Shown piece by piece: positions 54,701 to 64,000 of a stretch of DNA of 64,000 bases. The position numbers and the translations under genes are program-made. The notes under the pieces were generated by a model, which was not told where the DNA came from, ran no database searches, and worked only from the letters and a program-made list of their open reading frames with translations. Origin of the DNA: Pagrus major (lineage: Eukaryota > Chordata > Actinopteri > Spariformes > Sparidae); NCBI RefSeq assembly GCF_040436345.1, contig NC_133230.1, positions 18,548,197 to 18,612,196 on the forward strand, given 5' to 3'. The stretch's first letter is position 1. Every line of letters begins with the position of its first letter.

Positions 54701-57073
54701 TTTGTAGACAAAGGTTCAGTAATCATCATTTCCTTCCTGTCAATCTCGACGATTGCGGGCTTGATGACAGCTTTTGACATCCGTGCCTCACGTGGGCTGC
54801 ACACTCGCTGGATCTCAATCCCTGATGCAGTATGTGTGGGCCCCGGGTGGCCCCCCTCAGCAAATGGTGTTCTGCTGTGGAGCTCCTCATCGAACGAGCT
54901 CCGGGTAGAAGAACCCTCTGAATGCGAGTCATGCACATGGGAGTATCTAGGATATCTGGAGGATGCAGTCCTACTGCTTACGGTTGTAGTAGTCGTCTCA
55001 GGTACAGGCTCTGGTTCAGAGGGCCTTGAACCAGTAGATTCTGTTTCGGAGGCAGATGAATGACCCTCTGATCCTTGGTCGTTGGGCAGCAGTGGAGTGA
55101 CAAGGGATCTGTAGGCTGTGTAGGATCCATTTGCTTTGGACAGGGTGGAGGCGACAGATACAGGGACAGATTCCTGAACCTGGTCTGTTGATTCCTGATC
55201 TGAGGCAGACGCTGTGTCCTTCTCTAAAGCTGAGACACTGTTGATGTTACTGGAACTTTCAGGCACTACATCAGAGTTGTTTGATTCGCTATCACTACCA
55301 ACGTACAATTTTGAGAACTTTTCTACTCTGCTCTTTTTAGTCTCCCCATCGGTCTGTTTGTGAGCCGATCTCAGTGGCTTCTGGTCATTAGCTGCTGGAG
55401 GGTAGCGACTAAGAACAGATGCTTTTTTAACATCACTGGAAGGTGTCTTTGCAGAGCAGAGAGCAGCACCTCTGGACTTTTCCTCAGTTCCTCGTCCTGT
55501 GTCTCTTACTCCGTTATCAGATGAAATTGCAGTAGTTGGGGTTTTGGGTGTCCTTCTCTTGTGAGCAGGACTGAGGGCTCTCCTCACAGACTTCGGGGAG
55601 CTCTCCTCTGAGTGGCTCAGGTCTTTGCTCCTCAACTTAGTTTCTCTCTTATGCTGAGGAGAGAGGTCCCTGTTCTTGTGTTTTGGGGAACTCGGTTCTG
55701 AGACAGTTGCAGGACTCCTATATTTGGGCTTCTCTTGTCTGAAACCTCCCTTCACAATAATCTCTTCATTGTCAGCTTTGCCATTCTCCAACACCTTAGC
55801 GGGGCTGTTGGGGCAAAGGTTAGTGCTCCCATTGCCGTGTTTATCCACATTACTGGTTCCATTTCTTCCAATTCCACCTTTTCCGCACAGCTGCGTCCTG
55901 AGCTGTTCCACCTGTTCACTAAGTTGGCGCGTCCTGTTTCGTTCCACCTGGAACTTCTCCTGAAGTTCATAGTTTTTGGAGTCCGAGCTCTTTAGATCCT
56001 CCTCCACTATCTCCAGCTGTTTAAGGCGGTTCTTCAGCCTCTCTACTTCCTGTGTCAGCTCCTTTACTTTGTTGTCCTCCTCCTGCGAGCCCTCCAGACC
56101 GCTGTTCTTCTCATTTTCAGATTTGTTCACAAGACCGATGTTGTCATCAGCCATCTTCAAGTAGTCAAGGCTCTTCTTGCGTCCTGCCAGTTTACTTGTG
56201 AGAAGCCCTGTGGATGAAAGCTCATCCTCAATTCGTGACCTAATGAAATCTGCACGACCAGGGTCTGCGGACATGCCAAGCCGGTTCTTCTGCTGCTCCA
56301 ATTTTTCTGTCAGCTTCAGAATGATCTTCTCATCTTCCCTCTGTTTTTCTAGTAGCCTCTTACGCTCACTCACAAAGGTCTGGGTGAATCCCTTGAGTTT
56401 CTCAAGCTCCATTGCCAAAGCTTGCTCTGCTCTTTCCAGCTTTATCTCAGACCCCTCCACCTCCTTCAAACGAGCTTTGAGGGTCTCCAACTCAGACGAG
56501 AGCTTCTTAGTCAAGTTCTTCTCCTCATTGAGGCTGAGGCAGAGCTGGCTGCAGTCAGACTTACTTTTCCCAAAAGCTTCTTCCAGTTTCTCCAGTTCAG
56601 CCATCCTGCGTTGTAAACGTTCAATCTCAGCCCTTAGTTCCATTGTAAGGCTTTCCTCCTCTTCCAGTTTCTCTCTGACTGTGCGGCAGAGGTCCTCAGC
56701 TTTGCGTACCTCCTCATCCTTTCCCTGGATCTTTAGGAGATTTTTCCTCAGGACCTCTATGTCATTAAGCAGGGATGAGTTGCTGCCTTCTGCCTGGATG
56801 ATTTTGTCCTGTAGAGGAGAGAGAGAGTTCAATCAGTCTATACATCTATACATGCAGTAGATTTCTGTTCTGTCTCTTTCCACTCATTACTTCTGAAATG
56901 CACACACAAAAACACACAATCAGAAGTCAACCAGTACTGACCTGCAGGTCCAGCAGCTCATCCTCAGCCTTCTGCAGCTTGGTCGTTGCTTCTTCCAGTT
57001 CGTCCAGTCTTCTGCTGAGACTCTGTAGCTTGTGCCGCAGGTGGCGATGTGTCATGTCTTTATGGTCAGACAT
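45477..57073 (-). CDS. luzp1: Leucine zipper protein 1
   Basis: Cytoskeletal protein of actin filaments, centrosome and midbody that restrains ciliogenesis in mammals. Coding exons, minus strand: 56942-57073 (ATG at 57073), 54522-56808, 52775-53367, 52500-52673 and a proposed terminal exon 45477-45716; 3426 bp, 1141 residues (human 1076). Exon 1 gives [20 protein letters not shown] then [20 protein letters not shown]; exon 2 carries coiled coil to about residue 360 with the [18 protein letters not shown] and [18 protein letters not shown] segments shared with human LUZP1. Then a long Ser/Pro-rich disordered region with [35 protein letters not shown] and SSITIYPND, and ERHTSTSNI at the exon 2 end. 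Exon 3 contains [12 protein letters not shown], matching the human VTVRNAWKSR region. The last exon is separated by a 6.8-kb intron and is less certain (see its own entry). Exons 1-4 are very secure. Confidence 0.92.
47036..47157. mobile_element. Short MITE with ~25-bp inverted ends
   Basis: Left end TTTAGAGGAATAGTCTGACA, right end (reverse complement) TTTATGGAATAGTTTGACAT: about 25 bp with three to four differences. The interior AAATGGTATCAATCTTCCCA fits a very common fish MITE as I remember it. 122 bp long, no coding capacity. Confidence 0.75.
48722..49150. repeat. Interspersed repeat, unclassified
   Basis: Contains phrases I recognise from an abundant percomorph repeat: CCATCCAATAGT, a GTTGAGATATTTC motif at 48853 and again at 49107, and GGACCAAAGCAGTGAACTGA near the end. 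The internal echo of the motif shows a diverged repeating structure. The class cannot be decided here. Confidence 0.5.
53660..54073. mobile_element. Fold-back DNA element in luzp1 intron 2
   Basis: GATCCCAAATTGATTTGAA at 53722-53740 recurs inverted as TTCAAATCAATTTGGGATC at about 53864-53882, around an AT-rich loop containing repeated CATTAGCATGCAAGCT-type sequence. The right end TTTTTGGGTGAACTTATCCT at about 54052-54071 is the inverse of the terminus type seen at 39797. The left end is not clear. Confidence 0.65.
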
Positions 57074-57278
57074 GGCTTCAAATTCTTTGTTTTCTACCGG
57101 TTGTGTTTGTTTATTATTTGATTACTATGTTTTGGGAGGTCCACATCTGTGTGGTAGTGATATCGAGTCCCCTCAGGCTCTAGGGGAAAATCTCTTCTCT
57201 CAGCAGGCTGTCTTTGTGACCGTCACTTTAAGACTTTGAAGTTTCCTCAGAGCAGTGTTTAGCAGACAAATCTGTCAT
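57074..57278 (-). other. luzp1 5' UTR portion of the first coding exon
   Basis: On the minus strand a CCTCCTACAG acceptor lies just above 57278, so this exon probably starts there and carries 205 bp of UTR before the ATG at 57073. At least one non-coding exon should lie further right. The leader has an out-of-frame ATG at its very first base, a possible short upstream frame. Confidence 0.55.
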
Positions 57279-60200
57279 CTGTAGGAGGGAGAGAGGAAAT
57301 AACACTTAGTCATCCATAATTTGCCAATGACAGTCATTTGCATTCTCAAAATGTAGCTCCGTAAGTGAGGAACAGGACTGCACAGTGAAGCACACAACAC
57401 AGTATGATTTTACACTACCATCTAATTGCTGTGACCCAAACCATAGGACAGGACTAAATGAGGCCAAACACCAATCCATGTACAAATTAAACACACTTGC
57501 ACACGCTCTGGGTGCATTTAAGGCATGGGGTGATATGAAAATTACATGTCACAACTATCCTAGCCAACATAATTGAGATAAAAGATGTTACAAATACTTT
57601 TTTAATGGAAAACAATTAGTCAAATAATCTTAAATGAGTAATCATAAAGCACAAGGTCTCCCTGCACCAAAAAAGGTAAAATAAATGTTGATACACTCAT
57701 CTCCCTGTCATCATACAATGTGCAAGTCATGCCTCCAGCTACGATGACAGGCTTTGGAAATTCAAAATAAATCAGGAAATCAACATAAGACTGTATGTCA
57801 GTGAGCTAGACAGCTTATTTACGTGAATATTCATCAGTATCTCAATTCACGATTATCCCTAAAATGAAAAATCACCAAGATAAACTGATTTTGAGTGTTT
57901 TTTTAATTTTGATCTGCGAATAAAATCTTCTATTGTCCCATCCTAAGTGCATTTTATAAGAACAACAAACATGACCAGGACTTTCATTCATGAAAATAAA
58001 CATTGCAAAATCTGTGGCAAAGGAACCATTCATCATCATGACACACTGCACCTCTCTTCCTTTTTGCCATTGAACCACCATGTATTTCACCTTGCCTGTC
58101 CTTTAAAGGAGATGGGGTGGGGGCACTGCTCACATGTGTGCAGGAGCATGAGGGTTTGAACATGCCTGCACAGGCTTACACACACACAAACACACATACA
58201 CGCTTCTCCCTGCTGTTGTATCCAACATTGATTTGCTTGCCTGCCTGTTTCTGCTGACAGCAGCGTATCTCAATAACACCAGTCTCCTTCACATACCGCC
58301 ATCCGCACACATACACAGCTGTCGCTGTGGTAACCGCTACATCACAGGCCCGTCACAACACAGTACTCCATTCATGGTCACTAGGGAGGAATAAATTGAC
58401 TCTAATAAGACATTTAAGAAAACCATAATCACAAAAATAGGGAAAGTGGAGCTGTGTGAGCCAGTAGAGTTATGTCAGAGGTTGGATCATATGGCCATTA
58501 CAATGTGCTAGTACCCATCTGTGGACCAAACATGGTTCTGTGTGATGAGAGCAGAGATTATTAGCACACCGATGTCAGCACGGCCTCCACAAATCGAACA
58601 GCTGAAGCTTCCGTCTCATGCATGATTCAGGTAGCGGCGGGTTTTCCCCCTCTTTCTAAATCCTATTAATCCCCTTCCCCCCACTGACCGCGAGGGAAAT
58701 ATCGACCTGAGGGTAGGACATAACATCTGCACACATCATCACTTATCGACCCGAGACAACCAGCTCCATGCCTCCTCTCTCCCCTCGTCTACAGCACCAT
58801 GTTCAAAGGTTGCTACAAACCACTACATATAAAGACTACTGTAGTTTTTCTTTACATTAAACAACTTTTACTGCTGTAAAAACATCAACCAATGCAGTAA
58901 ATTAGCTTAAGCTTTTTATCTACATGGCTATATGGTATACTACATGGTATAGCTTGCCATTATGGTTAACTTCAGCATTGTTTCATATATTTTCTATCGT
59001 TTGATTTGGTGTAAAAAGCCCAAACCACTCTTCCCACAATTCATTAAATGTCTTGTTGAACATGAAACCAAGGCAATACACTTTGAAAGTCAATATGGCA
59101 ACGATTACTTTATGAAAAAGTACAATGCGGACTCAAAGCTTCTAGCTGTAGCGTTTTAATCATTCTTTACTTTGATGAGGTCTAGTGGTTTGGTAATCTT
59201 CTCAGCGGAGTACAAGACTTAAAGGAAACACTGCAGCGTATAGAGGGAGTAGGGATAAAGACAAATGGGGGAAAATGTTGGAGGGAAAACTGCTAGCCTA
59301 GCTGTCGACTTGAATGCCAAAACACCTTTGTCAATAAAGTCATTTTGTGCTGCATTAGGTTTGCCCAGCTGTGGCTTGTTAAGTGAGTTGTAGACCAAAT
59401 TTTTCTCTGTTGTCTTGAGGTGGTTGCAGTGATCCAAACTTGTGTCGACTGATCCTGTTCCAGGGGAGTAAAAATACAAAAAAAAAAAAAAAAAATCCCC
59501 ACATATCTATTAAAAGCAGAACTGGCACAAAAAATTTGAATACCTACAGTTCAACTCTTTATGACAGCTCTTCACGCGGCACTATGCAGCTCAGGAAATA
59601 TGTAACCGCTGAAAAAGACACCGAAACTAGATGATATGAAACATCCTTTAAGTTCAGTTCTTCCATTTTGGCTTCAATATATTTTTTGGATAACTTAGGG
59701 TTAGGTTTGGGGCCTCTACATGATCATCGAAGTCCAACAACTCTGGTCGAGTCTCGTCCTGGTTAATAATGGTATTCCGCTAGGTCCAGCTACTCCTGTC
59801 TTGGCAGGCTGCCTACCTCTCCTTTCATACTCCCTTTATTTCTTTGCCAGCTCCCTATCTCCCTCCCTCATCTCTCCCCTCCATCTCTCTTAGACACGCA
59901 CACCAGCACGGCCAAGTGGGCGCTTTTAAGGGGCGGCGGTGCGTGCAAAGCGACTCTGGCAAGGGCCCGCCTCTGCCAAACCAATCAACATACCTGATTC
60001 ACTTATCGCAGGGGCCGGGGCCTCATTAGCTACATTCGGGACAAGACAGGAGGGAATTAGAAGGGTGGTGGCGGGTGAGATGGAAAGGTGGAGAGAAGAA
60101 AGGAGAAGGGCGATAGAGGGAAAGGCAAGGGCAGGAGATTAGAGGTGAAGAAATGATGGAGGAGTTAGTCTTAGACCATGCATTTCTTCCATTTAGGAGC

Positions 60201-61379
60201 ATGACCCACATAGATAAGTGCTCACAAACCCTGATATTCCTGTATTTCTTTGATTTTCCACACCGGGATGCTCATGAATCAGGAGGATATTCTAAGTTTA
60301 CTGTTCGTCTTCAAGACTGTGGTAAGAAAAACAAAAGATGTGGAGCTGTTTGGTCAAGAAAACAGAAAGGCAGAAGAAGGGAAGAGCTTCATTCCCCTAA
60401 TCTGTGCTTCGTTTGACAATTATGGAAACCTGGAGGGGGGTAGGAGCCAGGGAAACTGACCCCTTTTACGCAGACACATTCCTAATGACGGACTAACCAG
60501 GGCACTGCCAGTCCCTTGCTCTGCCTTGTCTGCTCTTAACCAGGCCACTGACAGGCTCTCCCAAGCCCATTCCTAACCAGGGCATTGTCTGAGTTTTATG
60601 GCCAGGGCCAAGGGAGGGTAGAACATGTTTCTAAGGTTTTGCTTTAGTCTGCCTCAAACATCAGGTGAATCAGGACAAATTAGAGTCCAGATTTGATTTC
60701 AGTCAAAGAAATTTAATTGATTGCCACGATTTACATCATCCAGACTGTGAGGAAAACCTTTGTGAATATTCTGACAATCTGAGTATCACCTAAGTTTAAT
60801 CAATATCTGTAACAAAACACACAACCCAATCAAAATAAAAGAGAACACAGAAAACAGCTTTAACAAAGCCCTGGCTGACTCCACTGTACGACTTCCACTT
60901 CCTCAAATCTGGATAGGAAGTCCCCTACTTGACCTTTTTGCTAACCTCTGCACACCCACTGCCGTTGTTACGAGAATCAGGGCACAGAAACTGTTGACCG
61001 GCAAAAGTGTATGCTACCACAGTGCAGTTATCTTGAGATGACCTCTACATGAAAAATTCTACGAGGCTTTGTTGTAAGAGGGTTAAGACGGTGAACTGAC
61101 CACGGAGGAGGGTGAAGAAAGAAAGGTAGATCTAGAAACAGAAAAAAAACAGGGTCCTGAAGGCAATGTCTGCATTATAAGCACTTTAATTAAAATCTAG
61201 TTTTAAGGCATTTGTTAATTTTGCTTGCATGATAGATTTTTTGCAGAGTTGTCAAAGTTGACCTTTTGCATATAAAATGTCATAATATCACAATTTTATC
61301 CTATTAGACAAGTGTGTAAAATGTTGTCATAATCATCATATGAATTGTTGAGTAAAGGCAAAAACTGTGTTTTGTGAGG

Positions 61380-61545
61380 TCATAGTGACCTTGACCTTTG
61401 AACACCAACATCTAATCAGTTGTGCTAAATTTGAAAAAATTCCCTCAAGGCGTTCTTGAGATGTCACATTCACAAGAATGGGACGGACAACCCAAAACAT
61501 AATGGCTCAAACCACGGCTATTACCGGCACGGAGGCATACCAAAA
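61380..61545 (+). repeat. Interspersed fish repeat (retroelement or MITE tail)
   Basis: Reads GTCATAGTGACCTTGACCTT, then CTCAAGGCGTTCTTGAGAT, then GAATGGGACGGACAACCC and a CACGGCTATTACCGGCACGG end. I recognise this phrase order from a very abundant teleost repeat. Diverged; no coding capacity. Confidence 0.6.
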
Positions 61546-61934
61546 AACACTGCAGAAGCAAGTGTTAAAACTGCAGCAACCGTTCATTTCTTTGCCTGTA
61601 GGAGGCAACATCCAGACATTTACACCTGCAGGTCGAAACTGGTTCTGCCATAACTTTCCTTTGCTGTAAGTGGCGTGGCGTAGGAAAATGTGGAAATTGT
61701 GGAAAATCTAACTCACCTGCTAAACTTGAATAAGTAAACGCGTAAGTGTTTTATATCTAAAAAGAGAAAACGAGGATTGACGCACATGAGATTCAATGGG
61801 AGAGACAGACAGTGATGCATGCAAGAGGACAGGAAGGAGAAAGAAAGCCAGAGGGGCTTCAGTTTAGCTGAGATCAGGACCACCAAACGGACTTGGAAGT
61901 AAAACTTTGTTGAAGCGGTCCATCAGCTCTGCTT

Positions 61935-61958
61935 GCTCTCTCTCTCTCTCACACACAC

Positions 61959-61999
<41 letters not shown>
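61935..61999. repeat. Compound (TC)n(AC)n microsatellite
   Basis: A TC run to about 61950 followed by an AC run with one G interruption. Confidence 0.95.
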
Positions 62000-63210
62000 A
62001 AGGTTACAATCATACACCATATCATTAGGGCTTTAGCCACTCTCTTCCTGCCTGCCTGTTGCCTTCAGTACATTCTGTTCTCTCCATGAAAGAGAGAAGG
62101 AAGGAAAGAAAAAGAAAAAAAATCCCCTCTATTGCACTTGACGTTAGGTTGGAACTTATGGGTTTGAAGCTCTTCTGCCTCATAAACGGTAGTTAATAAA
62201 GGGCCCGCGGCCAATCAAAATGCCCCAACCACATCTTCATGTAGGCAGTTATAGCCAGTTTGCGTGTGTGAATGTGTGACAAATAGTTTGTGTGTGTGTG
62301 TGGAGGGACGACTGCAGTGGATGGATGCTGGCGCAGCACTGGAAGCCACAAGATGGTGGAGACCTGATGCTTGGCCTGCATTTTTCCATTTTTCCAAGAA
62401 AAAGAAAACCGGCATCCCATAATGTTCGGTTTGTCGTTTCCTGTGCTGTCATGTTACTTTTTTCTCCATTTTTTTCACCCTTTTAGCTTTGCGTTGCTCC
62501 TGGAAAAACGGTAAAGAAATGAAAGGCAGCGTTGCATTTCAGCCGAAAAATGGATATGAAACTGAAGGTCATGTAGCTGGATCATAAGGGATGGGGATAC
62601 CTCTTCTTGGATTTTTCCTTAAGATCCAGGGGGGAATGACCACTTGCAGTATTGGTATTGAAGTGTGTTGACATAGTGGCTAAAACAAAATGTTGTCTCT
62701 GGTATAAAAGTAGATATGTTTATGGGAGAGGACATGCAAGTTGACCACAGTACCACTGTAACGGCAAAGCAGATGCTATCTGCTTGTCACAGCATCAATT
62801 ACTCAACCTAAAGTTATTCCGTACTGACATTGTTTGTCTGTTTCTTCTTCTTTTCTTCTCTTCCAACAGGAATTTCTCCCCTGACTGAAAGCAAAATATG
62901 AATCGAGTTGTGACTCCATTACTCTTGGCTGCCAGTGACTGGAAATGCTCAGCATGGACACTACCATTCATGAGGTTTTATTTCCTGTCATTTGTTAACA
63001 GTATAAACTAATTTTACAATTTAAGAGGAACAAGTTTCTATTTATGGTTTGAACACTCGACAGGGAGTCACAAAACCAAAATAAGAGGGCGCGATGGAAC
63101 AAAAGAGGAAAATGAAGACAGTGGTGTAGGAACAAGTCAATTGTTGGGCAAGAAAACAGACCAATTAACCCTGGGGTTTACCCAGTGAGGACAACTCTGA
63201 CAATTAGTTA

Positions 63211-63684
63211 AGGCTCATTTATGCCCGCTATATGTACAAAAATAGATCTTCAAACAATGAACCCATAACTGCACACATACTTCCATGCATCCTTAACATT
63301 AGCATGCATGTTAAGCAATACATCCACTAGGGGGCAATTCAGCAGAGTCAAGAGTATCTGACAATAACCAAAAGCGGAGGTAGCGCTGTAGACGGCAGCG
63401 ACCTGTCATGTGGACAGAGAATTCTCTTTACTTATATTACCAATGAGAGAAACGGACAAAGAACATTATTTTTAAACACTTTCAGATGTCCGCCATTCGT
63501 CGCGTCTTATGGTCGTCTCGGTTGAACTACTGGCTACACTGCCCCCCTGAATTTCTGATGGTAATGCTCTGTGTCGTCTGCATTTGTAAGCATTCAGAAA
63601 AAAAGCACCAAATTAAAACGTAGTATGGATAGAGAGCTTTGTCCGCATCCGTATGCATGTGTAACATTGAGCATAAATGAGCCT
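63211..63684. mobile_element. PIF/Harbinger-like MITE with TTA target duplication
   Basis: 474 bp. Perfect 14-bp inverted ends: AGGCTCATTTATGC at 63211-63224 and GCATAAATGAGCCT at 63671-63684. Flanked by TTA on both sides (63208-63210 and 63685-63687), the 3-bp site preference of the PIF/Harbinger and ISL2EU groups. No open frame of note inside, so non-autonomous. Confidence 0.85.
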
Positions 63685-63687
63685 TTA

Positions 63688-64000
63688 GACTGTCAATCTA
63701 AATATATGTGACAGATTAAAAAATAGAGCTGAAAGAATGAATCAATTAATAGATTGACAGTTAACAAGAGTCCCTAGGATGTCCTAGCAGATATGGTAAT
63801 AACTCTAACTTGCATAGATGAAAGACAATGTGCACAACCAGTCGGGTACAGGTGCGAGATAAAAAACAGCACACAAAAAGACAGTTAGTCTGTACACAAG
63901 AATGTGTACTGTGAGCTAAATCTCAATATCAGTGCTCTTCTGTATCCCCCAAAGTAAAGTGAGACAAGGTCAAACTTGACACACCTTTAAGCCAGCGGGG
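63688..64000. other. Unannotated right edge
   Basis: AT-rich sequence with no coding, RNA or repeat signal that I can support. Confidence 0.5.

Larger units (their letters stand above)
57279..63207. other. luzp1 upstream intron/flank: no coding gene recognised
   Basis: No protein-like exon found on either strand. A GC-richer patch at 59900-60010 (AAGGGGCGGCGGTGC) with a minus-strand CAG/GTATGTTG donor near 59992 could be a luzp1 promoter or non-coding exon; this is weak. It also holds A/T tracts (59478-59496), a Harbinger-free repeat region at 61380-61545 and a TC/AC microsatellite at 61935-61999. Confidence 0.45.

Noticed and set aside
56177-56860. Plus-strand 227-codon Ser-rich frame
   Set aside because: Antisense shadow of the luzp1 coiled-coil exon.

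Overview
This is vertebrate, almost certainly teleost, nuclear DNA. The genes are split by GT-AG introns, the intergenic DNA is AT-rich with (CA)n runs and many MITE-like elements, and the recognisable proteins (cytoplasmic dynein heavy chain 1, a CDC50/TMEM30 flippase subunit, LSD1/KDM1A, LUZP1) are animal proteins. KDM1A and LUZP1 are also neighbours on human chromosome 1p36, so that part is conserved synteny. The species cannot be named from the sequence.

Layout, left to right. (1) 1-2969, minus strand: the first six coding exons of dync1h1 (copy A), intact and running out of the left edge. (2) 3445-6362: a 164-bp satellite built from a terminal-inverted-repeat element, with a 907-bp higher-order repeat. 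(3) 6364-8625, plus strand: decayed fragments of a second kdm1a copy, interrupted by a hAT transposon relic. (4) 8722-17443, minus strand: a second, truncated and damaged dync1h1 5' half (copy B), with about 2.6 kb of transposon DNA in its first intron. (5) 18855-21361, minus strand: a complete seven-exon tmem30 (CDC50) gene. (6) 23765-35108, plus strand: a complete 19-exon kdm1a, sharing a compact divergent promoter with tmem30. (7) 45477-57073, minus strand: luzp1 in five coding exons, convergent with kdm1a. (8) 57279-64000: upstream luzp1 DNA with repeats and a Harbinger-like MITE near the right end.

The main structural result is that regions 1-6 read as one tandem segmental duplication of the block dync1h1(5' half)-tmem30-kdm1a(5' half). 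The left unit keeps the good dync1h1 and a truncated, dead kdm1a. The right unit keeps a truncated, dead dync1h1 and the good kdm1a. The left copy of tmem30 is gone and the satellite occupies its place. The junction lies at about 8626-8721, where kdm1a intron 10 sequence meets dync1h1 sequence. Conserved residues support this: copy A of dync1h1 keeps residues found in mammals, whereas copy B carries a lost start codon, a lost splice donor, a multi-exon deletion fused into one exon and an in-frame stop.

The genes do not form a pathway. They act in microtubule transport (dync1h1), phospholipid flipping (tmem30), chromatin demethylation (kdm1a) and the actin/centrosome cytoskeleton (luzp1). The most unusual items are the duplication, the TIR-element satellite with higher-order structure, and several well-delimited non-autonomous transposons, two of them with clear target-site duplications.
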